DNA of 64,000 nt. Origin: VGKP01 sp964647695. Lineage in GTDB: Archaea > Nanobdellota > Nanobdellia > Pacearchaeales > GW2011-AR1. The notes beneath the pieces were generated by a model, which ran no database searches, had not been told where the DNA came from, and was given only the letters and a program-made list of their open reading frames with translations. The stretch lies in the NCBI GenBank assembly GCA_964647695.1, contig CAZYIS010000001.1:1-64000 (forward strand), in the 5' to 3' direction. Each line of letters opens with the position of its first letter. Position 1 is the stretch's first letter. Below are positions 34,911 through 44,889 of the stretch, piece after piece. Made by a program: the position numbers and the translations under genes.

Positions 34911-36446
34911 ATGCTAATTAATATTTCACCCCGAGAGTACCAACAGAAAATATTTGAGACTGCTAAAAACAATAATACTCTAGTCGTTCTTCCAACAGGA
35001 CTTGGTAAAACCCTAATAGCTCTCCTTCTTTCCATGGAAAGAATAAAACAATATCCTGGAAGCAAAATACTATTTCTAGCACCTACGAAACCTCTGGTAG
35101 AACAACACTATGAATACTTTAAATCCCACCTATCCGAACTCTTCGCTGATATCCAAATATTCACCGGTGAAGTGCCTGCAGAAAAAAGAAAAAAAATATT
35201 TCAAACCGCAGAGATAATACTATCCACCCCTCAATGTATTGCCAATGACCTAGACCATTATCTCTATGATACCAAAGAAGTTTCATTACTCATCATAGAC
35301 GAAGCCCACCGATGTCTAAAGAACTATGATTATACAAAAGTAGTTAGTAAATTCAAACAACAGTCTCATCATCCAAGAATTTTAGGATTAACCGCATCTC
35401 CCGGATCCGATCCAGCCATAGTCAATCAGATATGTAAACATCTAGCCATAGAAGAAATAGAACTTCGAACTCGTGATTCACCCGATGTAGTAGATTATCT
35501 ACAGGAATTAGATTTCAAAAAAATTGATGTTGATTTTCCAAAAGAATTTCAGGAAATAAGAATTCTACTGAAAATGATCTATGATTCAAAGGTAAAACAA
35601 CTACTAGCCAGAAATCTTCTATTTGGTCCAATAAATAAAATAACTCTTTTGAAAACCCAAACTCGTTTAGCTGCCCAAGCATCACCCACTAATTTTAATG
35701 CCCTAGTAGGCATGTCTCTCTGTGCCCAGGCCATAAAAATATCCCACGCCATAGAATTATTGGAAACCCAATCCCTCCATGGATTAAATGAATACCTTAA
35801 TGGATTAGTTCAACAATCCGTAGATAAGAAAAGTAAAGGAGTACAAACTTTAGTAAATAGTTCAGAATTTCAAGCAGCCCTATTATCATTAAAAAATCTT
35901 CTAAAAGAAAAGAGAGAACATCCGAAAATTGAAATCCTCTCGGAAATAATAAAAAAAGAAATTGAAGAAAACAAAAAAGCAAAAATCATTGTCTTTATGC
36001 AATTTAGAGATACTGCCCAGGCCATAATAAATAAATTGACTGAAAATGCTAATATTCGTGCAGCCGTATTTATTGGCCAGGCTAAGAAGAAAGGCGTCGG
36101 CCTAAGTCAGAAAGAACAAAAGCAAGTGATTGAAAAGTTTAAGTCTGGAGAAATAAATGTTCTCTGCGCCACATCCATAGGAGAAGAAGGATTAGACATA
36201 CCTGAAGTCAATGCAGTCATATTCTATGAACCCATCGCCAGCGCCATAAGAAAAATCCAAAGAGCAGGTCGAACTGCTCGTTTAGCCCCTGGAAAATTAT
36301 TTATTCTAGTAACTGAAGATACTAAAGATGTTCAAAATCACTATGCCTCTGGAGCAAGAGAAAAGAAAATGCACAAAACCATTAGCAATATTAAAGATGA
36401 AATGAAAAGAAATAAAAATAACAAAACCCTCAAAGATTTTAACTAA
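34911..36446 (+). CDS. hef: Hef/Mph1-type superfamily 2 helicase (nuclease encoded by next gene)
   Basis: 511 residues. SF2 helicase with motif I PTGLGKTLIA, motif II IIDEAHRC, motif III GLTASPG and motif VI QRAGRTAR. The insertion domain between RecA lobes (about 190-340) is typical of Hef/FANCM. In most Euryarchaeota a XPF-type nuclease is fused to the C-terminus. Here the helicase stops and the nuclease starts in the next gene at the shared base of TAATG. Role: repair of stalled forks. Confidence 0.92.
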   Translation: MLINISPREYQQKIFETAKNNNTLVVLPTGLGKTLIALLLSMERIKQYPGSKILFLAPTKPLVEQHYEYFKSHLSELFADIQIFTGEVPAEKRKKIFQTAEIILSTPQCIANDLDHYLYDTKEVSLLIIDEAHRCLKNYDYTKVVSKFKQQSHHPRILGLTASPGSDPAIVNQICKHLAIEEIELRTRDSPDVVDYLQELDFKKIDVDFPKEFQEIRILLKMIYDSKVKQLLARNLLFGPINKITLLKTQTRLAAQASPTNFNALVGMSLCAQAIKISHAIELLETQSLHGLNEYLNGLVQQSVDKKSKGVQTLVNSSEFQAALLSLKNLLKEKREHPKIEILSEIIKKEIEENKKAKIIVFMQFRDTAQAIINKLTENANIRAAVFIGQAKKKGVGLSQKEQKQVIEKFKSGEINVLCATSIGEEGLDIPEVNAVIFYEPIASAIRKIQRAGRTARLAPGKLFILVTEDTKDVQNHYASGAREKKMHKTISNIKDEMKRNKNNKTLKDFN

Positions 36447-37105
36447 TGACCTTCTATAATATCCTTTCCAAAGAAAGAGAGAAAATTCCAAAGAAAAATA
36501 AAATAATAATCGATAATCGTGAAAAAAATTCTCTAGTTCCTTCCGAATTGAGCAAACTAAATTTTGAACTAGAGTTTAAACAACTAGAAATAGCCGACTA
36601 TTTAATAAATAATATTGCCATCGAAAGAAAAACCATTTCAGACCTGCAAAGTTCAATAATCGACAAACGAATATTTAAACAACTGGAAGAATTAAAACAA
36701 TATGAAAAATCCTGCATAATAATAGAAGGAAACTTAGAAAATTCAAGAAAGATACTATCTGAAAACGCAATTCGAGGTTTTATCCTATTTTGCACTCTAG
36801 ACAAACAAATTCCAATAATTTTTACTCAAAATGAAAAAGAGACTGCTCAATATATGGATGTTCTGGCTCGCAGAGACCCAAATAAGACCATATCTCTAAA
36901 AGATAAAAAAGTTTCATTGAATAAATCCGAACAGGCCCAATATATTTTAGAAGGTTTCCCCAATGTAGGCCCCGTTAAAGCTAAAAAATTATTAGCTAAA
37001 TTCAAATCCATCAAAAATATTATCAACTCAGAAGAGAAAGATCTAGAACCCCTATTGGGCAAAAAAACTAAAGATTTTTTAGCCTTGGCGAACCATCAGA
37101 GTTAA
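36446..37105 (+). CDS. XPF/Hef-type ERCC4 nuclease
   Basis: 219 residues. ERCC4 nuclease motif IIDNREKNSLVPSEL near residue 22, then IERKTISDLQSSI (the ERKxxxD core), and a helix-hairpin-helix pair at the C-terminus (FPNVGPVKAKKLLAKF). All catalytic residues are present. Equivalent to the nuclease half of Hef. It is translated with the helicase through a TAATG overlap. The last 38 bases overlap the convergent gene at 37068. Confidence 0.92.
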   Translation: MTFYNILSKEREKIPKKNKIIIDNREKNSLVPSELSKLNFELEFKQLEIADYLINNIAIERKTISDLQSSIIDKRIFKQLEELKQYEKSCIIIEGNLENSRKILSENAIRGFILFCTLDKQIPIIFTQNEKETAQYMDVLARRDPNKTISLKDKKVSLNKSEQAQYILEGFPNVGPVKAKKLLAKFKSIKNIINSEEKDLEPLLGKKTKDFLALANHQS

Positions 37106-37472
37106 AGAAATGGCCTAGATTAATAGCATAGGCTTTTTTATTACGACGATCGAATGGAACAAAATGAACGACCGTCCGACATAAGGAATCGACAAGTTCA
37201 TAATCTGAATTTGCACCTGCACCCCTAGCCACTAATGTATCCCTTAGAGAATTTAACTTTTCATCTACTGCTCCTGAAACACTGAAACCTAAATCAATAT
37301 TTGGAGCACCATATAAATAGATAGAAGAAATAGGATTCTCAGCATCAACCAAATATCTCCTTCCTTGAGAAATATACTTCTCCTTTCTATCTTTAGCCGC
37401 ATGCACTATCTGATTTACTAAACTAGTCGATAACCTATCCAAGTAATTTTCTAATGTATTTTGTTCATCCAT
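37068..37472 (-). CDS. Hypothetical protein
   Basis: 134 residues from ATG 37472 (a TTG at 37487 is less likely; the TATA-like TTTAAAAG lies about 26 bases upstream of the ATG). Helical first third, then alpha/beta with two Arg/Lys clusters. Not recognised. Overlaps the nuclease gene on the opposite strand. Confidence 0.6.
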   Translation of the reverse strand: MDEQNTLENYLDRLSTSLVNQIVHAAKDRKEKYISQGRRYLVDAENPISSIYLYGAPNIDLGFSVSGAVDEKLNSLRDTLVARGAGANSDYELVDSLCRTVVHFVPFDRRNKKAYAINLGHFFNSDGSPRLKNL

Positions 37473-37577
37473 TAAAATAATATTCAAATTCAGCCACTTT
37501 TAAACAAATATCTAGTACAAACCATATTTTAGAAAAGCTAAATAATATAAAGCCAGAACAGCTTTAATAATTATATT

Positions 37578-38774
37578 TTATTTAGGAACAATAGCCGCCG
37601 TACTATATTCTTTTATTAATTCCTTTGCCAACTTCTTAACCTCTTCAAGTTTAACTTTTTTTATCCTTTCTTCCTTTGTATAATAGGTTTTTGCATCACC
37701 TGTTAACTCTGCAAACAACAATTCATTCATTACATTACTACTTTCTTCAGAAGTTATCTTGCCTAGGCCGATTATTCTTTCCTTAGACTCTTCCAGTTCT
37801 TCTTCAGTCATAGCTGAAACATTTTCAAATCCTTTTAATATTTCTTCCTTAACCTTTGAGATCGAATCCTTCTTTGTGCCCACATAGATATTATAATTAG
37901 TATAACTTCTTTCGGAATCTATACTTCCCCTAACCGTATAGGCTAGACCCAGTTCTTCTCTAATTTTTAAAAATAGCTTTGAACTCATCCCCTGAGCTAA
38001 ATAGGCATTTAACACTTCAAGAGTTGCATGTTTCTTATCCGTATATAGTGGTCCATGCATGGACATAACGAAATGTGCCTGATCAATTCCTTCTCTTTCT
38101 TCCAAGATATTTCCAGTTATCTTTTCAAATTTGAAGCTTTTAATCTTTTTACCATTGGATTTGAAATTCTTTTCTAAATAGGCACATATTTTATCAAAAT
38201 CTCCATCCCCTACTATAGTAACAACGAAATTAGCACAGTCATAATTATTTTTATAATAATCATACACAAAATCCCTCTTTAATCCGCTAACAGATTCATT
38301 GGTTCCAATAATACCTATTCCAAATGGCTTTTTGTACATAACTTCGAAAACTCGATCATATACAAAGGAAGCAGGATCGTCGTGTCTCATCTTGATTTCT
38401 TCAAGAATTACTCTTTTTTCTTTTTCAAACTTCTTTTCATCAAAAGTAGGATTATTAATTATATCTGTTAAAATATCCAATCCCTTAAACAAATGTTCCG
38501 AAGGAAGTTTAAACCAAAAGGAAGTTACTTCATTTGCCGTAAATGCATTTAGTATTCCTCCCTTCTTTTCAATCTCACTGGCAATTTGTTCATGGGTCCT
38601 AGTTTTAGTTCCCGTAAAAACCAAATGTTCAATAACATGTGCAATTCCCTTTATTTTTTCATCTTCAAAAAGACCACCGAAAGGATTACTAATACTGAAA
38701 GCAACCACTGGAAGATCCCTTTTCTCCATGATTACAGTCATTCCATTTTTTAACTTCTTTTTTAAAAATTTCAT
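37578..38774 (-). CDS. M16 family zinc metallopeptidase
   Basis: 398 residues. Inverted zinc motif HVIEH (residues 46-50) with the downstream Glu in EKRVILEEIKMRHDD. Single-chain M16B size, similar to bacterial PqqL/YmxG-type and mitochondrial-processing-like peptidases. Soluble, with no signal peptide. It probably degrades small peptides. A C-terminal M16 domain is included (VRGSIDSERSYTNYNIYVGT region). Confidence 0.92.
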   Translation of the reverse strand: MKFLKKKLKNGMTVIMEKRDLPVVAFSISNPFGGLFEDEKIKGIAHVIEHLVFTGTKTRTHEQIASEIEKKGGILNAFTANEVTSFWFKLPSEHLFKGLDILTDIINNPTFDEKKFEKEKRVILEEIKMRHDDPASFVYDRVFEVMYKKPFGIGIIGTNESVSGLKRDFVYDYYKNNYDCANFVVTIVGDGDFDKICAYLEKNFKSNGKKIKSFKFEKITGNILEEREGIDQAHFVMSMHGPLYTDKKHATLEVLNAYLAQGMSSKLFLKIREELGLAYTVRGSIDSERSYTNYNIYVGTKKDSISKVKEEILKGFENVSAMTEEELEESKERIIGLGKITSEESSNVMNELLFAELTGDAKTYYTKEERIKKVKLEEVKKLAKELIKEYSTAAIVPK

Positions 38775-38815
38775 ATCTCTCCTAGAAATTATTCATTAAT
38801 AAAGTTTGTTAAACA

Positions 38816-39286
38816 TCAAACTAATAATAAAATTAGAATAAAAATAATAATTAAACTCCAATTCAATATAAACAACCAAGGTTCAGCCCAGGAGATACCT
38901 GGAAATTTCCATTTGAAGAAGGGCCATAGGAAAGGAGTAGGTAAAAACTTTCTACTATGAGTAGGAATATCAAATAATATGTGGATTGGCCAAGCCCATA
39001 GATAAATGGGAATAGTACCATTTACAAGATATACTATTACAAAAGCAAGAGCACCTACAAAAACACTATGGGTTATTCCATAAAGTGTAAATGCCCAATT
39101 AGGTATCTCTTTCAAATTTGGTTTACCCAATCTTTTTCTTCTGAACATAGAATAAATAGCATAGATGGTCCAGGAAAATAAATCCGGCATCATTCCAAAG
39201 AATATGGCCCACCACATAAATGGAAACGCAATAGCTGAATTAAATATTATATAGCTCCAAAAACCATGAGAAACTGTATCTACCAT
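38816..39286 (-). CDS. DUF457/YdjM-like membrane protein
   Basis: 156 residues with about four membrane helices. Motif set: DTVSHGFW at the N-terminus, FFGMMPDLFSW, GITHSVF and IHILFDIPTHSRKF. These match the His/Asp pattern of the YdjM family, but the second half lacks the usual Trp-Pro pair. Paralog-like relative of the gene at 16107. Confidence 0.75.
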   Translation of the reverse strand: MVDTVSHGFWSYIIFNSAIAFPFMWWAIFFGMMPDLFSWTIYAIYSMFRRKRLGKPNLKEIPNWAFTLYGITHSVFVGALAFVIVYLVNGTIPIYLWAWPIHILFDIPTHSRKFLPTPFLWPFFKWKFPGISWAEPWLFILNWSLIIIFILILLLV

Positions 39287-39336
39287 GTCATTATCTAATC
39301 ATTAACGTTTATAAATATCTCCGATTAAATAATACC

Positions 39337-40245
39337 ATGCCAGTAAACGCAGGATATGAATATGCCAATGCAGAAAAGATTTATTATAATGCTAAAACTA
39401 TGGATGAAAAGATAGCAGCCATAGAAGAATTAATTCGTGCGGCCCCGAAACATAAATCCAGTGAAAAACTAGTTTCTGAATTAAAAAATAGACTTAGAAG
39501 ATTTATTGAAAAAAAAGAGAAAAACAAAAAAGTAGGTAAGACCACTCAAAAATCCATTAGAAAAGAAGGATTTCAATGCGTAATAGTGGGCCTCACAAAT
39601 TCAGGAAAATCTTCCCTTCTGGCAAAATTGAGCAATGCTCGCCCTAAAATATCTGCCCATGCATTTACCACCTCTCAACCAGAAGTAGGAACCATGGATT
39701 TCAAAGGCTACAAATCACAAATAATAGATGTCCCTGCCATAGGATCCAACGGTTTTGATATAGGTCTTGTAAATACGGCCGATTGTTTACTAGTAGTGGT
39801 AGAAAATCTATCCGATTTACCTAAAGTCTCAGAGCACATTAAAAAAATTCAAGGTAAAATCATAATAGTAGTAAATAAAGCAGACCTATTATCCTCAGAA
39901 GAACTGAGAAAACTATACGACACCATAAGATCAAAAAAATTAAATGCCATAATCACCTCTTGCCTAACAGATTTAGGAATTGAAGAAATAAAAGAACAAA
40001 TAGTTAAGATAATGCCTGTGATAAGAATTTATCTAAAGGAGCCAGCCAAACCAGCATCCCAAACCCCAATGATTCTTAAAACCCATGCCACCGTTAAAGA
40101 TTGTGCAGAAACAATCTACAAAGGATTCTCATTGAAAATAAAAGAAACTCGAATTAGCGGACCCAGCAGTAAATTCGCAAATCAAAAAGTAGGTCTCAGT
40201 CACAATCTAAAAGATCTAGATATAGTTGAATTTCACACTAAATAA
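39337..40245 (+). CDS. TGS-domain OBG-family GTPase (DRG-like)
   Basis: 302 residues. N-terminal 60-residue charged region, then G1 GLTNSGKSSLL, G2 TTSQPEVGTM, G3 DVPAIG, G4 NKAD, and a TGS domain at the C-terminus (DCAETIYKGFSLKIKETRI, ending IVEFHTK). Members such as DRG/Rbg bind ribosomes or mRNA. The G3 box is DVPA instead of DTPG, a mild departure. Confidence 0.92.
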   Translation: MPVNAGYEYANAEKIYYNAKTMDEKIAAIEELIRAAPKHKSSEKLVSELKNRLRRFIEKKEKNKKVGKTTQKSIRKEGFQCVIVGLTNSGKSSLLAKLSNARPKISAHAFTTSQPEVGTMDFKGYKSQIIDVPAIGSNGFDIGLVNTADCLLVVVENLSDLPKVSEHIKKIQGKIIIVVNKADLLSSEELRKLYDTIRSKKLNAIITSCLTDLGIEEIKEQIVKIMPVIRIYLKEPAKPASQTPMILKTHATVKDCAETIYKGFSLKIKETRISGPSSKFANQKVGLSHNLKDLDIVEFHTK

Positions 40246-41349
40246 TTATCTAGTTATAGAATATTTTTTAACTTCTTCGTACAATGCTTTTGCCTTCTTA
40301 TTAGTTTCAAAATAATCTCTAATTGGTTTTATCATTTCGTTTAAATAAAATGAAATACTATTCTTTAAATCCATAGGATGTAAGTTTCCTTTCTCATAGA
40401 CACTTACCAACTCATCATAATTCAATTCCAAATTACCACCGAATTTCTCTGGACGAGTTATCTTGATTTTATCATATCTTTTAAAAACTAAATATTTGAA
40501 ATAGTCAAAGATAGGATTTCCTTCTATGATTTTTTCAGGACAGTAGGCCTTATTCATCTTTCTTTTTATTTCATCTTCCGTATCATGCATGTAGATACAA
40601 CTTTCAGGCTTACTCTTACTCATTTTACTTGCCATGATTATTTCTTCCTTATCAGCCCCTGGTTGAACGCCCTGTAGACCCATAATCATATGATGTGAAA
40701 CAACTGCTGGTTTTTTCCACTTTAATTTATCTGCAATTTCTCTTCCCAAAATATTTGCTCTTCTTTGATCCAATCCTAGTTGACAAATATCCACATCTAG
40801 TTCAAATATATCTGAAACCTGCATAGTAGGATAAAATAATTGAGCAGTAGATTGTAATTCTCCTTCCTTTCTACCCATAATGGTTGTGGCCCTCATGGTT
40901 CTATTTAATGTAGTTTCTTTAGCAACTTTCAATACCTTATCCCAATATTTTATACTATCCATCCTATCCGAAGCCCAGATTATTTCGACTTTGTCCGTAT
41001 CTACTCCGCAAGCTTTCCAAACTTCAATGAAATATTCTCCTGCTTTTCTTATTCTTTCCATATCTCCACCTAGTTTATTATTAATAAATGCAAAGTAATC
41101 TGCAAGCCATAGCTTGAATTTAACTCCTGCTTTTTGCATTACCTTTAAATTTTCAGCCCTTAATAGTCCAAAAGGTATGTGGGCTAAACCTGAAGGTTCA
41201 AATCCATCATAGGCAACTATTTCCTTGCCCGATTCAAGCATTTTTCTAATTTCATCTTCACCAATTAATTCTCCACCATCAGCTACACTTTTAATCAAGT
41301 CTAGTCTTTCATCCACGCTCAACTCGCTTTTCTTTAGTTTCTTAGCCAT
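40246..41349 (-). CDS. tyrS: Tyrosyl-tRNA synthetase
   Basis: 367 residues from ATG 41349 (a TTG three codons upstream is unlikely; a TATA-like TTTAAATT is about 20-30 bases before). Class I synthetase: HIGH-equivalent SGLAHIPFG, KMSKS region ASKMSKSKPES, Tyr-binding residues in LWLADYFAFIN. The C-terminal anticodon-binding part is the archaeal/eukaryotic type. Divergent from the small OB-like protein at 41398. Confidence 0.94.
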   Translation of the reverse strand: MAKKLKKSELSVDERLDLIKSVADGGELIGEDEIRKMLESGKEIVAYDGFEPSGLAHIPFGLLRAENLKVMQKAGVKFKLWLADYFAFINNKLGGDMERIRKAGEYFIEVWKACGVDTDKVEIIWASDRMDSIKYWDKVLKVAKETTLNRTMRATTIMGRKEGELQSTAQLFYPTMQVSDIFELDVDICQLGLDQRRANILGREIADKLKWKKPAVVSHHMIMGLQGVQPGADKEEIIMASKMSKSKPESCIYMHDTEDEIKRKMNKAYCPEKIIEGNPIFDYFKYLVFKRYDKIKITRPEKFGGNLELNYDELVSVYEKGNLHPMDLKNSISFYLNEMIKPIRDYFETNKKAKALYEEVKKYSITR

Positions 41350-41397
41350 GAAAACCAAAACCGAAAGGTTAATTTAAACCTTTCTTCTTCATATTTC

Positions 41398-41718
41398 ATG
41401 CAAAGAATCGCTTTGCTCCTAACCCTCATAGGTATAATTTTTCTAGCCAGTTTTATCCAAATTTCATCGCCCCTAACTGTTAATTCAAATAAAACCCTAG
41501 AAAAGTTGCTCCAAAATCAGAAAGTCCAAGTCCAGGGAATAGTAGTTAAAGAAACCCAAACCACATTTAATCGTATTCTAGTTCTAGATAATCATATTAC
41601 TCTCTATTGTGATTGTGCTAATATTCCAAAACTATTGAATAGAGATATTGCTGCTCTAGGAATAATAGATACCTATCAAAATTCAAAAATAGAAGTTATT
41701 AATATAAAATGGCACTAG
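41398..41718 (+). CDS. Membrane-anchored OB-fold-like small protein
   Basis: 106 residues. One N-terminal hydrophobic helix (ALLLTLIGIIFLASFIQI), then a beta-rich region starting KVQVQGIVVKE that resembles an OB fold. A CDC pair at YCDCAN may be a disulfide or metal ligand. It is likely anchored outside the membrane. Overlaps the next gene by 10 bases. Confidence 0.6.
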   Translation: MQRIALLLTLIGIIFLASFIQISSPLTVNSNKTLEKLLQNQKVQVQGIVVKETQTTFNRILVLDNHITLYCDCANIPKLLNRDIAALGIIDTYQNSKIEVINIKWH

Positions 41719-42917
41719 AAATTTTATCTTTTCTACTAGCCGTAATAATAGGTTGTATAGCTGGAACCATCACTGGTCTGTCTCCTGGAATCCATATCAA
41801 TCTAGTTTCTGTAATTCTAATCTCCCAACTAGATAAATTGTCCAATGTCCCGATCATATCCTTAGCAATTTTCATCGTTTCCATGTCCATAACTCATACA
41901 TTCATAGATTTCATTCCGAGCATATTCCTAGGAGCACCGGAAGAGGATAATTTCCTATCCATACTTCCAGGACATCAAATGCTTCTAGAAGGAAAAGGAT
42001 ATCAAGCATTCATTCTTACACTCTATGGCTCTCTATTCGGAATTATCCTAATATTACTAGTCACGCCATTATTTCTAATCTTCCTACCTTCTCTCTATGC
42101 AATATTAAAAACATTTATGCCCTATCTACTTATTTTTATATCCCTTTATATTATTCTGAGAGCGGATAAAATATTAATTTCATTTTTAATATTTGCTCTA
42201 GCAGGACTACTAGGTCTTCTAACTTTCAACAATCCAGTTCAAGAACCGCTATTACCTCTACTTTCAGGTTTATTTGGTATTTCAAGTCTAATTATAAGTT
42301 TAAAATTTAAAACTAATCCAAAAAAACAAAAAGTTATTCCTCTGAAAAAAATAAGAATACCTAAACTAGAATTATTGAAATCCATTTTGGCAGTTTCCCT
42401 ATTCTCCCCACTCTGTTCTTTCCTACCAGGCATAGGTAGCAGCCATGCAGCCACCTTTGGATCAGAAATTGTAAATCTGGATAAAAAAGGATTTCTTTTC
42501 ATGGTTGGAGCCACAAATACCATAGTAATGGGTCTTAGCTATGTAACTGTTTATTCAATTCTTAAATCTAGAACTGGAACGGCAGCAGCAGTCCAAGAGC
42601 TAATGAAAACATTTTCCCAAAATGATCTGCTGATTATAATTCTAGCCATAGTTATTTCCGGAAGCTTAGCATTCATAATAGGAATTAAACTTGCAAAACT
42701 AATTTCCAGAACAATGAATAAAATATCCTATGGTAATCTAACCCTAGGGATAATAATCTTAGTTTTATTAGTTAATTTAATATTTACCAACTGGCTAGGC
42801 CTAATCGTTCTTCTAACTTCCACTTCTCTAGGGATATTTGCCGTACTGTCCAATTCTCGAAGGATCAATCTTATAGCCTGTTTGATTCTTCCAGCCATAA
42901 TCTATTATATTTTTTAA
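41709..42917 (+). CDS. TctA-like tripartite tricarboxylate permease (archaeal form)
   Basis: 402 residues with about ten membrane helices. GLSPGIHINL and the FSPLCSFLPGIGSSHAATFGSE-type segment (PGIG) are the two TctA/DUF112 signatures. Bacterial TctA works with TctB and the binding protein TctC. Here no TctB/TctC partners are seen, which fits the archaeal COG1784 stand-alone branch. The substrate is unknown. Its ATG lies 10 bases before the previous stop. Confidence 0.85.
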   Translation: MALEILSFLLAVIIGCIAGTITGLSPGIHINLVSVILISQLDKLSNVPIISLAIFIVSMSITHTFIDFIPSIFLGAPEEDNFLSILPGHQMLLEGKGYQAFILTLYGSLFGIILILLVTPLFLIFLPSLYAILKTFMPYLLIFISLYIILRADKILISFLIFALAGLLGLLTFNNPVQEPLLPLLSGLFGISSLIISLKFKTNPKKQKVIPLKKIRIPKLELLKSILAVSLFSPLCSFLPGIGSSHAATFGSEIVNLDKKGFLFMVGATNTIVMGLSYVTVYSILKSRTGTAAAVQELMKTFSQNDLLIIILAIVISGSLAFIIGIKLAKLISRTMNKISYGNLTLGIIILVLLVNLIFTNWLGLIVLLTSTSLGIFAVLSNSRRINLIACLILPAIIYYIF

Positions 42918-42951
42918 ACAAATTTATAAATGCAAAATCCCACTAAATATT

Positions 42952-43539
42952 ATGTTGCCTGATAAATATGTACTACCTGTAATAATATTAATAATTATAC
43001 AGATTTTAGGTATGATTAAAAATATTAGACATAAACAAATAGACTCTTTTTTTTGGCTTTGTGAATTTAGCTCAGGCCTATTACTCATTGGATTTCTTAC
43101 TTCTAACACCCAATTAATTAAGGCTGCGATAAACACTGGATTTCTTCCAAACCTAATATCCGTAATTATGCTTTCATTTGTAGTATTCTTCGGTGTAAAA
43201 GTAAAAGCTTTCGAAGGAACCCCTGAAAAAGGATCCTTCTATGTTATAGTCACCTATTTAATCCATCTATTTTCCATAAATATAGCTCTGTTATATACTG
43301 CTGGAATAAAAGCTACATCCCTATCGCTGATCTATGGAACAATTATTTACGTTTTAGTATTTATCACTAGCCGAAGCTTCACAAAACCTAAAAATAATGT
43401 GAATTTTGTCTGGAAAGATGATATCTTAAACGTACCAAATAAATATCACAAAGTACTTTGGTTTTTTGTCGTCATATTTGTACTAATTGTTCCAACCTAT
43501 TTATTACAGAATTGGATATTCCATCTGATCAATAGATAA
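42952..43539 (+). CDS. Hypothetical integral membrane protein
   Basis: 195 residues with five to six hydrophobic helices. No known motif. Charged positions are mostly in short loops. It is preceded by a TATA-like TTTATAAAT and followed after one base by the DUF2334 gene, so likely in the same operon. Confidence 0.7.
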   Translation: MLPDKYVLPVIILIIIQILGMIKNIRHKQIDSFFWLCEFSSGLLLIGFLTSNTQLIKAAINTGFLPNLISVIMLSFVVFFGVKVKAFEGTPEKGSFYVIVTYLIHLFSINIALLYTAGIKATSLSLIYGTIIYVLVFITSRSFTKPKNNVNFVWKDDILNVPNKYHKVLWFFVVIFVLIVPTYLLQNWIFHLINR

Positions 43540-43540
43540 A

Positions 43541-44287
43541 ATGCAAAAAACAATAATAGTTAGTATCCATGATGTTTCTCCTAAATATAAAAAAGAAATT
43601 ATAGAAATTCTGGGTAAATTAAAAAAAATAAACCTTAAGAAAAAAGAATTGCATATAGTTTTAGACTTTCAAAGACGGCATAAAATAGAGAAGGATATAA
43701 AATTTCTAAATCTAATAAAAAAAGAAATTAGTAATGGAAGTCTACCCGCATTTCATGGCATCATCCATTACAAGAATCATGGAACCGTATTAAATTCCAT
43801 TATCTATGGAAAAGAACATGGTTTTATATCTGAATTTGATGAAATTAAAAATTCAGAGTTTAAAAAAATAATATCTAAGGGTAAGCTAGATTATAAAAGA
43901 ATTATGGGCTTTTATCCGAAATTATTTATCCCTGCCCGATGGGAATCACCCAAAGAATCGATTGAAATCTGTAAAAAAGAAAATATCCCATATTATGAAA
44001 ATAAAATAAAAATGGTAAATACAAAGAATAACTCTGAAATACTGTCCCCTATCTGTAACTTTGATTTTGGAAACAATAAAATAATTAATAAACTTTCCAG
44101 ACTCCTAGCCCGATTATCCATATTTATTGCTTTCATCACCCATAGACCTTTGAGATATGCTATCCACCCCAATGACATCAATAATGGTAATGTAAATTTT
44201 GAAATTAGACTATTGAAAAAATTATTAAAAAGAGGTTGGAAACCAAAAACTAGCCAAGAGTTTTGGAATGAATTTAACAAAAAATGA
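43541..44287 (+). CDS. DUF2334 polysaccharide-deacetylase-like protein
   Basis: 248 residues. NodB-like fold: IVSIHDVSPKYKKEI with the first Asp/His pair, then AFHGIIHYKNHG and the C-terminal YAIHPNDI. These give the metal-binding residues of carbohydrate deacetylases of the DUF2334 group. No signal peptide. It may modify cell-surface or lipid-linked sugars with the neighbouring glycosyltransferases. Confidence 0.85.
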   Translation: MQKTIIVSIHDVSPKYKKEIIEILGKLKKINLKKKELHIVLDFQRRHKIEKDIKFLNLIKKEISNGSLPAFHGIIHYKNHGTVLNSIIYGKEHGFISEFDEIKNSEFKKIISKGKLDYKRIMGFYPKLFIPARWESPKESIEICKKENIPYYENKIKMVNTKNNSEILSPICNFDFGNNKIINKLSRLLARLSIFIAFITHRPLRYAIHPNDINNGNVNFEIRLLKKLLKRGWKPKTSQEFWNEFNKK

Positions 44288-44889
44288 TAGACCTAACTAA
44301 TCCTAGTATTCTTTTACCATTTATAGAAAACCACGGATATCTTATACTGCTAGTTCTAATGATAATTGAAGGACCAATAATAACCTATATAGCTGCATTT
44401 TTCTCGTCATTGGGCTATCTTAATATTTGGTGGGTAATAGTACTATCCGTATTGGGAAATCAAATTCCAGACATAATCTACTATTGGTTTGGAAGAAATA
44501 TGAGAATACGAACCATCAAAAAATTAGTTATGCCTCTAGGAATAACCAACGAAAAAATAAAATGGTTAGAAAAAAATTTAAGAAAACACGCTGCTAAAGC
44601 CATAGTCACCATAAAAATATTACCCATATTTCCTGGAGCCGGACTTTTCATAAGTGGATATGTTAAAATCCCCTTTAGAAAATTCCTCTACGTAAGCCTA
44701 GTCTTTAACCTAATAGCAACCCTAATTTTAATTATTCTTGGATTTTATTCCGGCATTGCGATTAATGAAATAAGTAAAACCCTGGAACTCACCAGCCTAA
44801 TCATCCCTGCACTGATCATACTCAGTATAGGAATATACCTAATAATAAAAAGATTAACTAAAAAATTTAGCGAAAAGATAAAAAACTAA
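44284..44889 (+). CDS. DedA family membrane protein (VTT domain)
   Basis: 201 residues with about four to five helices. DedA signature: a first reentrant segment with EGPIITYIAAFFSSLG, and GNQIPDIIYYWFGR, IKILPIFPGAG in the second half. DedA proteins act in lipid flipping or in uptake of undecaprenyl-type carriers. It overlaps the DUF2334 gene by 4 bases (ATGA). Confidence 0.9.
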   Translation: MIDLTNPSILLPFIENHGYLILLVLMIIEGPIITYIAAFFSSLGYLNIWWVIVLSVLGNQIPDIIYYWFGRNMRIRTIKKLVMPLGITNEKIKWLEKNLRKHAAKAIVTIKILPIFPGAGLFISGYVKIPFRKFLYVSLVFNLIATLILIILGFYSGIAINEISKTLELTSLIIPALIILSIGIYLIIKRLTKKFSEKIKN

